Source: a virus
Strand: one strand, 5' to 3'
IMG/VR virus record: IMGVR_UViG_3300034236_000033
Span: 1 to 25,882 of that record
DNA: 25,882 nucleotides
Shown: one piece after another, positions 13,963 through 22,803 of the stretch
Layout of the letters: each line of letters opens with the position of its first letter
Numbering within the stretch: the first letter of the stretch is position 1
Notes under the pieces: generated by a model
The model's input: the letters and a program-made list of their open reading frames with translations, nothing else
The model's database searches: none
Told to the model about the DNA's origin: nothing
Translations under genes and position numbers: made by a program

Positions 13963-14591
13963 TGAAAAAATATGCCTTTGTGAACCCTGATGGGTCACTT
14001 GCTTACACAGCTTCACCATCAACTGATGATCAGTATGTGATTGGTGGCCTCTACAACGAACTACGCTGTATTGAAGTGCCTTTGCACGTCTCTGAGATGG
14101 ATCTGCTTGTTCGTTACCGTTTTATGAACAACCAATTGGTTGAACTGGCACCAAGACCCTCTGACAGGCATATTTGGTCAGGTAGTGCTTGGGTACCAGA
14201 CTTGATTACAGCAAAGGCCGATCTTGATACACAAATCGAGCGTGAACGGGATAAACGTATCTATTCCCTGATTGCATACGACAACAAGGTCATTGATGCT
14301 GATCCAGTGAGCCAGAAGAACCTGGCCAATAAGATCGCAGAGATGCAAGCCAAGAAAGAACTGAATCTGCCTACATCAGTTGAGATGTTGTTGTGGCGTG
14401 ACGCAGACAACGTTACTCACAGCTGGGAAACAGCGGAAGCTTACCTTGACTGGCTTTACGGCTTTGCCGTAGTACTGTCTGAGCGGGGAACCCAGATCTA
14501 TGCTAGCTCATGGCAGCACAAAGGTAACATTGCAGCGTTGACCACTCTTGAAGCGCTCGAAAACTACAACATAGACAGTTTGTGGCCTTAA
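13962..14591 (+). CDS. DUF4376-like tail protein (possible fibre chaperone or tail component)
   Basis: This encodes 209 residues from the chosen ATG at 13962, which overlaps the previous stop as TAATG; an ATG 27 bases upstream would lie inside the preceding gene without a better ribosome site. Residues 1-90 (KKYAFVNPDGSLAYTA, then LVRYRFMNNQLVELAPRP) resemble the N-terminal beta part of phage tail-fibre assembly proteins. Residues ~92-209 (LDTQIERERDKRIYSLIAYD, LLWRDADN, AYLDWLYGFAVVLSERG) match the helical DUF4376 pattern. Such proteins sit beside adhesin genes and are often assumed to aid fibre folding or attachment. The next gene is a giant tail enzyme, which fits a chaperone or adaptor role, but this is inference. 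Confidence 0.65.
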   Translation: MKKYAFVNPDGSLAYTASPSTDDQYVIGGLYNELRCIEVPLHVSEMDLLVRYRFMNNQLVELAPRPSDRHIWSGSAWVPDLITAKADLDTQIERERDKRIYSLIAYDNKVIDADPVSQKNLANKIAEMQAKKELNLPTSVEMLLWRDADNVTHSWETAEAYLDWLYGFAVVLSERGTQIYASSWQHKGNIAALTTLEALENYNIDSLWP

Positions 14592-14597
14592 TATTTC

Positions 14598-14627
14598 TTA
14601 AACAGAACAAGATTTATGCACTACAAT
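14598..14627 (+). promoter_or_regulatory. Candidate promoter before the lyase-esterase gene
   Basis: TTAAAC (14598-14603) and TACAAT (14622-14627) are separated by 18 bases in the 73-bp gap before the 1227-residue tail gene. The -10 matches five of six consensus bases, the -35 only three. It would allow separate expression of the adhesin block. Confidence 0.3.
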
Positions 14628-14664
14628 GCTTCCGTAAATCAACACAAATTACTAAGGGTACCTA

Positions 14665-17600
14665 ATGGTCCAGATCGGTTCAGTATTTACCACCATCACC
14701 TTCAAGAACCCGACCACGGGGGTACTGGTCAATGAACCGGTGACCTTCGGTCAAACGTTCAGTAAAGGGGATTTCCCGGCTACAGGTGCTGGTGTAGAGC
14801 TTCGTGCCCCCAACAATTCAGTGGTTCCTTGCCAAATTGATGTTAAGGCTACCTTTTCAGATGGCTCTGTACGCCATGCTATTTTGTCAGCAATTATCCC
14901 ATCCCTGGCTGCATCAGCTAGTGATGTGTATGGTATTGTCCGCAAGACTGCGGTAGTCACGACCGCGGTGACCCCTTCTGCCTTTCCTGGCTTGAATGCT
15001 ACGGTATTATTGAACGATCATGGCACAGAACTGGCCGGCCCTAATGCTGGTACGGCATACACTGCCGATGCTTCGGTTCAACTTGCTGGTGGTGATTACC
15101 AGACTCATTTGTCAGGCCCGATCTGCAGTGAATGGATCATCCGTGCTCCCTTGAAAACTGCAGGTGGTGTTGAACATCCTGACTTACATGCACGGTTCAG
15201 TATCCGTGCCTATGCTAACCAGTCTCGGGCAAAGATCGATTATGTTATCGAAAATACCTGGGCCAAACGCAAAGCTGTTCCATCAGGTAACAACCCATGG
15301 GAAAATGCAACTCTCAGCCCACGAATCTATGCTGTGAGTTTCAAAGCTGGGGCTACAACAGTGTATGTCCGTAGCCAGGCAGGCTATATCCGTACTCGGC
15401 TGACCAATACGCCAAGTGGCGTCTACGATTCCAACAGCACTGGTTTACCTAATGATGCGACGGTCTACACTGCAACCATCCGTGTGGATGGTGTGGATTA
15501 TCCTATCAACATCACTGGGTCTGCTGCACAGAAGTACCTGGATCTTCGTAACCTGATCAATGCACAATTGAATGGTGCTGCTATCTGCAGCTCAGATGTT
15601 GAAGGTATGAATGGCCTGATCTTTCGCTCAGCGACAACAGGCCCAACTTCATTAGTTACGATCACTTACGGTACTTTGTTTCCTGCTCTGGGCCATGCCC
15701 AGCTCGTGGGTACTACCCAATACTATCCATATCGACCTATTCAGGGTGATGAGGTGCTTCATCATGCGTATGCACGCTGGAAGAAAACCTTTTGGTGGGG
15801 TGCTGAAACAAAAGTTCACGTAGCGCATAACAAGAGCTACCTGACGGCTACACGCTCAGTGCCAAATTATCCTTCGGATATCAGTGGCTCCAACACACAG
15901 ATTGCCACCAATCTTGTAACTCTCAAAGCCAATGAAGACATTGGCCAGAATGGTCTCACTAAAGCATTGATGAGTGATGTGGGTTACGCACCGGGTATTG
16001 GTGTGCTCCCTGAGTGGACTGCCATGTACCTGATCAATCAGGATGTGGATGCCAAGTACACGATGCTGAAGCAAGCAGATCTGCAAGGTTCCTGGTCTAT
16101 TCATGCCCGTGATTACACGACAGACAGACCAATCAACTTTGTTGATTATCCTTACGCTACGCTTGTAGGTCAGATAACGGATAGCTACAACTCTGCTACT
16201 GGTTTGTATGAGAAGCTCCCGGCCGTCTCGATCCCAACCTGCATCCCTAATAATCGGAATGTGGCAGACACTTCGCACCATCCTTGTTTCTGCTTTGTTC
16301 CTTACATGGTGACGGGCGACCATTATTATCTGGAAGGTTTGCTGTTCTATAGTCGTTTCGTAGGTTTGAATTCGCTATCCCATCTGAACTATCGTGATGG
16401 GCGTAAATGCCTTTGGAAAGGGGATCAACCCCGTGGTCAAGCATGGTCATTGCGTACCATGGTTCATGCTGCGTACATCACTCCGGATGATCACCCACTG
16501 AAATCGGACATCCTCTACAGTCTGGAACAAAATCGTCTTTGGTACGCGACAAATTATTTGGATCCTGCTGGTCAGTACTTTAACCAGTTGGGATTCATTT
16601 ATCATGGTTATGGTTTGGCATACTCCACCAGTGGTGGTGCTAGTACCGGTGCTGCACCGTGGATGAATCACTTCATCACTTCAGCAGCCGGTCGTGCAGT
16701 TGAATTGGGTTTCACTGAATTCCTGCCATTGCTCAACTTCGTATCTAAATGCGTTGTTGGCTTGATGACTTCTGGCTCTGATTATTGCTGGCAGGTGGCC
16801 TCTTGGTACTCGCTTCGTCTTAAAGCCAGTGCCTCCAGTAGTGTGTTGTACACGACCTACAAGGAAGTCTACGACAACACCATGCCAGCAGGCATTCTGG
16901 CCCAAGAATGCGGTACTGCTGGTATGACCGCAGCCATCGGTACTGCACAGGGTTACACCATTCCATTGAACTCTATGGCTGGTTACCCTGCAACCATTGC
17001 TGGCTATCCTGCTGTAATCCAAGCAGCCTTGGCTTACTGTGTCACGTTCGGTACGCCTAATGCGGATAACGGTTGGTTGATCTTTGATAACCGCGCAGCT
17101 AAGCCCGATTACAACCTGGGTCCACAGTTTGGCATTGTTCCTCGTGTCAATGAAGTGGCAGCCATCACGTATTCACCTCCTGATGTTTACGCGGTGACTA
17201 CAGGTCTACCAATCTATGGTGGCAAAGCCAAACCAGTGACCAGTAACGGTGCATTTGATAAAGTCGACGTTGCACTGGAAAGTACGGATGGTCTTCCAGG
17301 CAACACCAGTACTAAGATCCTGATTTTCAGTCTTCATGGTAGCTCAGGGCAGAACATCACGAATGGTCGTCAGTATGACGCGACTGTCAGTGGCCCAATG
17401 GCCTATGACATCCATAATGTATTCCGCTTTAGCACAGTGCTAAGCACAGTAGCTGGCTGTTATCTGCTGCGTCCTGTTGATTGGTATGGTAGTAACGCCA
17501 ATGGTACTCGCAAGGAAAGTATGTGGCTTGGCTTTAAAAATATGCCAACCGGTGACGTAGCTCTGATTACCGAACGCCGTCTTGACGCATTGGTTCAATG

Positions 17601-18348
17601 GGCTGAAATCAATCTTCAGTATGTTGCGAAGAAAACCGTTCTTACTGGTGGTTCGATGGGCGGTTGGGGTACCTTGACCTTCGGTGTGAGCCGTCGAAAC
17701 AAGTTCGCTGCACTCTATCCGGATCGTCCGCGGTGGAAATACTCAGCTGCGTTGAACAACGTTGCTGTAGCAAACTACAATGGTGCTTTAGAAAATGCCC
17801 CAGTAGCTACACCATTGAACCTGGTTGCAGCTGATGGTGGTGGATCCTACATCACCAAGCTGGATATCATTGCCTATGTATCCAACACAGCAAACAAGAT
17901 TCCTTGGATTGGCTGGTGTGTTGGTAGAAACGATGGTTTTACCAATTTCTCTGATCATGTGGCAGCAGTTGCAGCCATGCGAACAGCAAAGCGTGGCTTT
18001 GCGTTTGCTTGGAATGATGGCAACCATACTGTGGGCTCGATCCAGGCTCAAATCGTCAATAGCTACCCATGGGGTACATTTGAAATCGGTAAAGGGTATC
18101 CACTCTTTACCCAGCATTCTGGTGACCAGGATCCAGCAGTTGACCTGGTTGGTGGTATTAATCTTGGTCTGTCATTCCGTAATGTTGTCGAAACTGCGAG
18201 TGGCTGGAGCTGCGAGGTTACAAGTATCGCCGGTGCTCGTACTGTAAAAGTCGAGCCAATCAGCGATGTGTTTATAACGACCGTGGCAGCTAAACTTATC
18301 ACAATCCCAGCAGCTAACACCTGGGTTCCAGTATCCTTCACCGCATAA
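14665..18348 (+). CDS. Giant tail depolymerase: lyase-like region fused to a serine esterase-like domain
   Basis: This encodes 1227 residues. Residues ~1-220 (EPVTFGQTFSKGDFP, then FSDGSVRHAIL) look like the RIFT-barrel start of PcRGLX/YetA-type exo-rhamnogalacturonan lyase relatives. Residues ~370-405 (FWWGAETKVHVAHNKSYL) and ~510-780, with aromatic- and His-rich helices (DTSHHPCFCFVPYM, GQAWSLRTMVHAAYITPDDH), suggest an (alpha/alpha) toroid glycan-binding or lyase domain. Residues ~840-1160 form an alpha/beta hydrolase: nucleophile S997 in LTGGSMGGWG, an acid candidate at D1090 (VGRNDG), and H1121 in NDGNHT. This resembles polysaccharide or PHB-type esterases. A beta-rich C-terminus of ~65 residues follows. 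AAGGG precedes the ATG. The enzyme probably cleaves and deacylates host surface polysaccharide. The esterase is well supported; the lyase is a fold-level guess. Confidence 0.72.
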   Translation: MVQIGSVFTTITFKNPTTGVLVNEPVTFGQTFSKGDFPATGAGVELRAPNNSVVPCQIDVKATFSDGSVRHAILSAIIPSLAASASDVYGIVRKTAVVTTAVTPSAFPGLNATVLLNDHGTELAGPNAGTAYTADASVQLAGGDYQTHLSGPICSEWIIRAPLKTAGGVEHPDLHARFSIRAYANQSRAKIDYVIENTWAKRKAVPSGNNPWENATLSPRIYAVSFKAGATTVYVRSQAGYIRTRLTNTPSGVYDSNSTGLPNDATVYTATIRVDGVDYPINITGSAAQKYLDLRNLINAQLNGAAICSSDVEGMNGLIFRSATTGPTSLVTITYGTLFPALGHAQLVGTTQYYPYRPIQGDEVLHHAYARWKKTFWWGAETKVHVAHNKSYLTATRSVPNYPSDISGSNTQIATNLVTLKANEDIGQNGLTKALMSDVGYAPGIGVLPEWTAMYLINQDVDAKYTMLKQADLQGSWSIHARDYTTDRPINFVDYPYATLVGQITDSYNSATGLYEKLPAVSIPTCIPNNRNVADTSHHPCFCFVPYMVTGDHYYLEGLLFYSRFVGLNSLSHLNYRDGRKCLWKGDQPRGQAWSLRTMVHAAYITPDDHPLKSDILYSLEQNRLWYATNYLDPAGQYFNQLGFIYHGYGLAYSTSGGASTGAAPWMNHFITSAAGRAVELGFTEFLPLLNFVSKCVVGLMTSGSDYCWQVASWYSLRLKASASSSVLYTTYKEVYDNTMPAGILAQECGTAGMTAAIGTAQGYTIPLNSMAGYPATIAGYPAVIQAALAYCVTFGTPNADNGWLIFDNRAAKPDYNLGPQFGIVPRVNEVAAITYSPPDVYAVTTGLPIYGGKAKPVTSNGAFDKVDVALESTDGLPGNTSTKILIFSLHGSSGQNITNGRQYDATVSGPMAYDIHNVFRFSTVLSTVAGCYLLRPVDWYGSNANGTRKESMWLGFKNMPTGDVALITERRLDALVQWAEINLQYVAKKTVLTGGSMGGWGTLTFGVSRRNKFAALYPDRPRWKYSAALNNVAVANYNGALENAPVATPLNLVAADGGGSYITKLDIIAYVSNTANKIPWIGWCVGRNDGFTNFSDHVAAVAAMRTAKRGFAFAWNDGNHTVGSIQAQIVNSYPWGTFEIGKGYPLFTQHSGDQDPAVDLVGGINLGLSFRNVVETASGWSCEVTSIAGARTVKVEPISDVFITTVAAKLITIPAANTWVPVSFTA

Positions 18349-18357
18349 AGGCACGTA

Positions 18358-20808
18358 ATGGCAACTATTATTGAAAAAACAATCGGCACCGGTGGTGATT
18401 ACGCGTCTATCCCACTTTGGTGGGCGTCAACTCCGGCTGACTTTACAACTGCAGATCAGATTCATCGTGGACTGTTACTGAATCAAGAATTCGTTAACAC
18501 CACCACTATTGCCTTGTCAGGTAAAACTTGTGACGCCACACGGTATGCAGAATTGACTGCAGCTCCTGGCGCATCGTTTATTGATAATGCTACGCAGATG
18601 GGTAGGTACGATGCAACTAAAGGTGCAGCACTGAAATGCACTGCTTCGACAAGTTCGATCCTTAGTGTGTCGGTTAAATATATGCGGATTAATCGCTTAC
18701 AGTTTAGCAACACATCAACTGGATCAACTGCAGCTTGCTGCCTGTATGAATCAGGTGCTGCCTCGATCGTCGGTTACACCGATATCGATCAATGCATCAT
18801 GGAATCCAGCAGCGAAAACAGCTCGCTCAAGGGTACTTTGCGAATTAGTAATACTGGCAGTAAAGTACGCAATTCGATCATCATCAACAAATCAGCTTTG
18901 GCGACTACTATCATTGCTGCCCTGGTTGGTGGTGCTAGTGCCTACAACTGTACATTCGTGAACATCAGTGGGACTCCATATAACTATGGCATCTCCACAC
19001 AATACATCACGGGTGTAATGAAAAACTGCTATGTCGGTGGCGTGATTACACCAGAAGATGGCACAATTGCTCTTACGAAGACCACATGCTTCAGTAATGC
19101 TGCTGCAACTGGTTACAGCACTGCACCATTATCGACTGCGACGTTTGCTAACGTTACTGCCGGTACTCATGATTTGCGCACGGTACTTGGCTCAGCACTG
19201 CTTGATGTTGGTACCACTGAGTCAACTTATGCTGCTTATGGTATTTATGGTAACGCTCGTCCTCAAGGCGCAGCGTATGACGTCGGTGCATATGAGTTGG
19301 TAACTGACTTCACTGCACCAACGCTGACTTCACCTACCGGCACTGCAACTGGTCCTACGACTGCAACTGGTACTGTTTCAACGAATGAAAGTAACGGTAC
19401 GCTGTTCTATCTAGTTAATACCAGTCCTACGGCAACGGTTGCTGCAGTCAAAGCCGGTTCATCTAAAGCTGTAACGGCAGCTGGTACGCAGAACGTTTCT
19501 ATTGTGGGCCTCACGGCTAGCACTGTTTATTATCTGCACTATGTGCATGTTGATTCGGCCAATAACACCTCAACGGTTTATGACTCGGCCGCATTTACTA
19601 CTAGCCCACCACCTGATGTGACGGCACCAGTACTCACGTCACCAACGGCTACGGTTACTGGCAGCTCGACTGCTACAGGTTCTGTAACCAGCGATGAAGG
19701 TGCAGGTACTCTGTTCTACCTGGTCGATGCAAGTGCCTCATCTACTGTGGCTGCGGTCAAAGCCGGCTTGTCGAAAGTGGTCACTGCTACCGGTGCTCAG
19801 TCTGTAAGTCTTACAGGCTTAACCCAGAACACGACTTACTACCTGCACTATGTTCAAACCGATGCTTCGGGTAATGATTCGTTGGTGTCGAATACTGCCA
19901 GCTTTACGACCCAGATTTCGGCTGACGTTACTCCGCCTACGTTGACTACGCCTAGTGGGACGCCAACAAGTGCCTTTACGGCTACTGGTGCTGTAACGAC
20001 TAATGAGAACACAGGTAGCCTGTATTACCTGGCTAATACTAGTGCCACTGCAACGGTTGCTGCTGTTAAAGCTGCTCTATCCAAACCAGTAACAGCCACC
20101 GGTGCTCAGTCTGTTTCATTGACTGGTTTGAGCGGAGCAACTACGTATTACCTCCACTTTGTTCATACCGATGTGGCAGGTAACGATTCGATCGTGTCTA
20201 ATACGACGAGCTTCATCACGCCTGTGGCACCGGACACTACTGCACCAGTCCTGGAAGTTCCTACAGCCACAGCCACTGGCAGCACAACTGCTGTGGGTAG
20301 TGTGGGTACCAATGAAGCAGGGGGTACGCTGTACCGCTTCCTGAGCTCCAATCCTACGGCCACTGCAACTGAAGTAAAGGCAGCCAATCAAACCACCGCA
20401 GTAGGCGCTACTGGTAACCAAGATGTTAGCTTCACTGGTTTGAGCCCGAGCACAACCTACTATGCTCACTATCTTCAACGTGATGCGGCCGGTAATGATT
20501 CCCTGGTAGTAAACAGTGCATCGTTCTCGACCAATGCAGCAGGTACTACAGGCACATTTAAGACTCGTCAGTTTGCCAACAACACTTCTACGGGATGGTT
20601 GTCAGGTACTACTGTGTACTGGTCCTGGCATCAGAATGGTCGTATCGGTCAATCTTCTACTAGTGTTACGTTTGGTGTAGGTACCTTGGCTTCTGATGGT
20701 ACTTTGACTATTACTGCCCCAATTGGGGCTGGGTACTTGATGGCTGCTGTTCGAGGAACAGACTACACACTTGATCAACCTTACCACCAGCCAGGAACGG
20801 TGACCTAA
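18358..20808 (+). CDS. Beta-helix tail adhesin with four tandem FnIII/Ig-like repeats
   Basis: This encodes 816 residues. Residues 1-~315 (opening IIEKTIGTGGDYASIPLWW) show the regular short-strand, Ser/Thr/Asn-rich pattern of a right-handed parallel beta-helix, common in phage tailspikes and pectate-lyase-like enzymes; a catalytic site cannot be picked out. Residues 319-~730 are four tandem repeats of exactly 103 residues beginning TAPTL, TAPVL, TPPTL and TAPVL, each ending 'YYLHYVQTD.SGNDS.V.NTASFTT'-like, an Ig/FnIII type fold. Residues ~735-816 form a separate beta-rich cap. The start follows AAAGG and lies ten bases after the previous stop. Likely role: receptor-binding fibre or depolymerase, with the repeats as a spacer arm. 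Confidence 0.72.
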   Translation: MATIIEKTIGTGGDYASIPLWWASTPADFTTADQIHRGLLLNQEFVNTTTIALSGKTCDATRYAELTAAPGASFIDNATQMGRYDATKGAALKCTASTSSILSVSVKYMRINRLQFSNTSTGSTAACCLYESGAASIVGYTDIDQCIMESSSENSSLKGTLRISNTGSKVRNSIIINKSALATTIIAALVGGASAYNCTFVNISGTPYNYGISTQYITGVMKNCYVGGVITPEDGTIALTKTTCFSNAAATGYSTAPLSTATFANVTAGTHDLRTVLGSALLDVGTTESTYAAYGIYGNARPQGAAYDVGAYELVTDFTAPTLTSPTGTATGPTTATGTVSTNESNGTLFYLVNTSPTATVAAVKAGSSKAVTAAGTQNVSIVGLTASTVYYLHYVHVDSANNTSTVYDSAAFTTSPPPDVTAPVLTSPTATVTGSSTATGSVTSDEGAGTLFYLVDASASSTVAAVKAGLSKVVTATGAQSVSLTGLTQNTTYYLHYVQTDASGNDSLVSNTASFTTQISADVTPPTLTTPSGTPTSAFTATGAVTTNENTGSLYYLANTSATATVAAVKAALSKPVTATGAQSVSLTGLSGATTYYLHFVHTDVAGNDSIVSNTTSFITPVAPDTTAPVLEVPTATATGSTTAVGSVGTNEAGGTLYRFLSSNPTATATEVKAANQTTAVGATGNQDVSFTGLSPSTTYYAHYLQRDAAGNDSLVVNSASFSTNAAGTTGTFKTRQFANNTSTGWLSGTTVYWSWHQNGRIGQSSTSVTFGVGTLASDGTLTITAPIGAGYLMAAVRGTDYTLDQPYHQPGTVT
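19312..20547 (+). repeat. Four tandem 309-bp repeats (103 residues each)
   Basis: Units start at codons 319, 422, 525 and 628, an exact 309-bp period. Conserved positions include the TAPxLxxPT opening, AT(A/G)xVxTNExxGTLFYL, and the YYLHYV...GNDS close. Copies have diverged at third positions, so duplication is old or recombination is limited. Confidence 0.85.
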
Positions 20809-20809
20809 T

Positions 20810-22630
20810 ATGCTGCGCGATCTCAGTGTCCTAACTGGTGGTAAAGGGATCTGCGGCACCCACTTAGTGGGTGTCCCAGCCTCGGCAATTCCGGTGGGGT
20901 TTCCCCTTTCGGGATTGCTTAACAATGACATCTCTTCGTCTGACCCAGTAGGATGTCTGTATCGTGTGGAGGTCTTAGAACGACCTGCATCCGGTAATCT
21001 TTTTATTGATGAGAATGGTGCATTCAGTCTGACTGGTGCGCCAGATGGCACCTACACAGGTAATCTCATCAACTACAAGAACAATGTATCGGAACAGGGT
21101 AGTTACAGCATGACCATCGGTGCAGCTGCCGCAACCGTAACTGGTGTGGTTGTGAGTCCAGCTACGCCTACGGTACCTGGTACTGGCACCCAGCAATTTA
21201 CTGCTGTGGTCAACGGTACTAACAACCCATCTCAGTCCGTAACTTGGACCAAATCGGGTGCTGGTACCTTGTCGTCGACTGGTTTGTACACTGCACCATC
21301 TGCCATCTCTACTGTGCAGACAGTGACGATTACGGCCACCAGTAGCCTTGATAACACGAAGGTTGGATTTACCACGCTGTCTATTCCTGCTTTGGTGGTG
21401 AGCACAGTCACGGGAGTGACAGTCACCCCAACTACTGCTACGGTTCCTGGTTTGGGTACTCAGCAATTTACCGCGGTAGTTGCTGGTACCAATGGCCCAT
21501 CACAAGCAGTAGTATGGAGCAACACAGGCACGGGAACTATTTCTTCTTCTGGCTTGTACACTGCGCCTGCAAGCACCAACGTCGAACAAACAGTGACAGT
21601 TACTGCTACCAGTGTAGCCAACGGCACTAAATTTGCTGTGGCTATTCTGTCGATCCCAGCAATCGTACCTGTTGTCGTCACTAGCGTGGATATTTCACCA
21701 TTGATGCCAGCCATACAGGGGCTGGGTACGCAGCAATTTACTGCGACTGTGAATGGTACCAATTCACCTTCGCAAAGCGTTGTGTGGTCTCTGGTGGGTC
21801 CAGGTTCACTGTCTACATCTGGTTTGTACACGGCTCCTGTAGGAACCTTGTCGCTACAAACCGCATCTGTAACGGCAACCAGTGTGTTGAACAACACAAA
21901 GTTGGCCACCACAGTTGTCAGTGTGTTGCCATTGATTACCGTGACTGGTGTAACAATTACGCCTGCTGTGTCTCAAACATTGTCCGGTAAAACTAGGCAG
22001 CTGACTGCAGTGGTTGAAGGTGAAAATAACCCACCACAGACCGTTACTTGGGCTATTTCCACTACTGGTGAATACGCTGACGGTGAAGTAATCACTAATG
22101 CGAGTATCAGTTCTACTGGTTTGTTCACTGCACCAGAACATACTGATGAAGAGCTCATCTATTATGTGTTTGCTGTTAGTACGGTAGATGCAACGCCGTC
22201 TAAACGTGGCCAAGGAACAATTATTGTCCCAAAGTCGGCCAATATTGTAGTAGCTCCAAGTCGTATTCTTCGTACAGTGGCAGGCAATTTGCTGCAACGT
22301 GATCCTTCTTTGCTGACTAAAGATGCATTTTATCTTCGTGGCCGTAAGTGGATGATCAACAAAGACCCAGATGATGTGCTTCACTACGCTATTGACATGC
22401 AGTTGGATATGCAAGCCGCGTCAACAACTATCAAGAATGTGGAAGCAATTCCTGTGGGTGTTACTGTGGGTGATAACAACTATGTACGCATCCAAGGTTC
22501 TCTTTTGATCATCAAAGTTCTTGGTGGTGTGTATAGTGATGAAGTGTACAACTCAGTTACTTTGAGAATCACATGCAGTAATAATGAAGTTCTTGACCGA
22601 ACTATTTATTTCGTACTGAAAGAGTCCTAA
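20810..22630 (+). CDS. Tail adhesin with four Ig-like (BIG2-type) repeats
   Basis: This encodes 606 residues. Residues 1-~105 hold a beta domain with NLFIDENGAFSLTGAPDG, a segment common near the ends of phage tail-fibre proteins. Residues 111-~474 are four Ig-like repeats (starts at 111, 201, 291, 379), each with 'TGV.V.P...TVPG.GTQQFTA.V.GTN.PSQ.V.W' followed by 'STGLYTAP'. These resemble bacterial Ig-like group 2 domains of surface adhesins. Residues ~500-606 (HYAIDMQLDMQAASTTIKN, then SVTLRITCSNNE) resemble a C-terminal domain seen in phage fibre-tail adaptor proteins. No signal peptide or transmembrane segment is seen, as expected for a virion protein. It starts one base after the upstream stop with GGTGA as ribosome site and is followed by a terminator-like hairpin, ending the first tail block. 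Confidence 0.75.
   Translation: MLRDLSVLTGGKGICGTHLVGVPASAIPVGFPLSGLLNNDISSSDPVGCLYRVEVLERPASGNLFIDENGAFSLTGAPDGTYTGNLINYKNNVSEQGSYSMTIGAAAATVTGVVVSPATPTVPGTGTQQFTAVVNGTNNPSQSVTWTKSGAGTLSSTGLYTAPSAISTVQTVTITATSSLDNTKVGFTTLSIPALVVSTVTGVTVTPTTATVPGLGTQQFTAVVAGTNGPSQAVVWSNTGTGTISSSGLYTAPASTNVEQTVTVTATSVANGTKFAVAILSIPAIVPVVVTSVDISPLMPAIQGLGTQQFTATVNGTNSPSQSVVWSLVGPGSLSTSGLYTAPVGTLSLQTASVTATSVLNNTKLATTVVSVLPLITVTGVTITPAVSQTLSGKTRQLTAVVEGENNPPQTVTWAISTTGEYADGEVITNASISSTGLFTAPEHTDEELIYYVFAVSTVDATPSKRGQGTIIVPKSANIVVAPSRILRTVAGNLLQRDPSLLTKDAFYLRGRKWMINKDPDDVLHYAIDMQLDMQAASTTIKNVEAIPVGVTVGDNNYVRIQGSLLIIKVLGGVYSDEVYNSVTLRITCSNNEVLDRTIYFVLKES
21140..22228 (+). repeat. Four tandem ~270-bp Ig-like repeats
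   Basis: Units begin at 21140, 21410, 21680 and 21944. The first two periods are exactly 270 bp, the third 264 bp, and the last unit is the most diverged with a longer loop. The stretch encoding GTQQFTA is nearly the same in the first three units at DNA level. Confidence 0.8.
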
Positions 22631-22649
22631 CCCACCGACTCTAACTATG

Positions 22650-22677
22650 ACTCAACCCATACTCACCTGGGTTGAGT
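22650..22677 (+). terminator. Probable terminator after the adhesin block
   Basis: ACTCAACCC (22650-22658) and GGGTTGAGT (22669-22677) form a perfect 9-bp stem with a 10-nt loop, followed by GTCTTTA. The U-tract is short but the stem is strong and lies 20 bases after the adhesin stop. It separates adhesin expression from the lysis genes. Confidence 0.68.
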
Positions 22678-22748
22678 GTCTTTAGCAACAGATAGAGTTC
22701 CCAAGAGCGTCATTGAACGCCCTATCTTTGCTTAATTTCAAACTATCT

Positions 22749-22772
22749 TCACAGAAAGCAAAAATTCTGTGA
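22749..22772 (+). other. Stem-loop in the holin leader
   Basis: TCACAGAA (22749-22756) and TTCTGTGA (22765-22772) pair perfectly around an A-rich 8-nt loop, about 30 bases before the holin start. Together with the terminator it fills the 173-bp gap 22631-22803. A regulatory role in the timing of lysis is possible; no convincing promoter is seen in the gap. Confidence 0.5.
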
Positions 22773-22803
22773 CGTAATTCATACTTAGAGGAAATAATTC
22801 TTC

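Noticed and set aside
13935-14591. Start of the DUF4376-like gene at 13935
   Set aside because: It lies inside the previous gene and adds nine residues without a family match; the TAATG-overlapping ATG at 13962 fits the coupling seen throughout the operon.
20602-21466. Minus-strand frames across the junction of the two adhesin genes
   Set aside because: They lie antisense to repeat-rich coding sequence, with Ser/Thr/Arg-rich translations and no motifs.
19312-22228. CRISPR-like or mobile repeat explanation for the periodic DNA
   Set aside because: The 309-bp and 270-bp periods stay in frame and encode Ig-type domains; there are no short identical repeats with unique spacers and no terminal inverted repeats.
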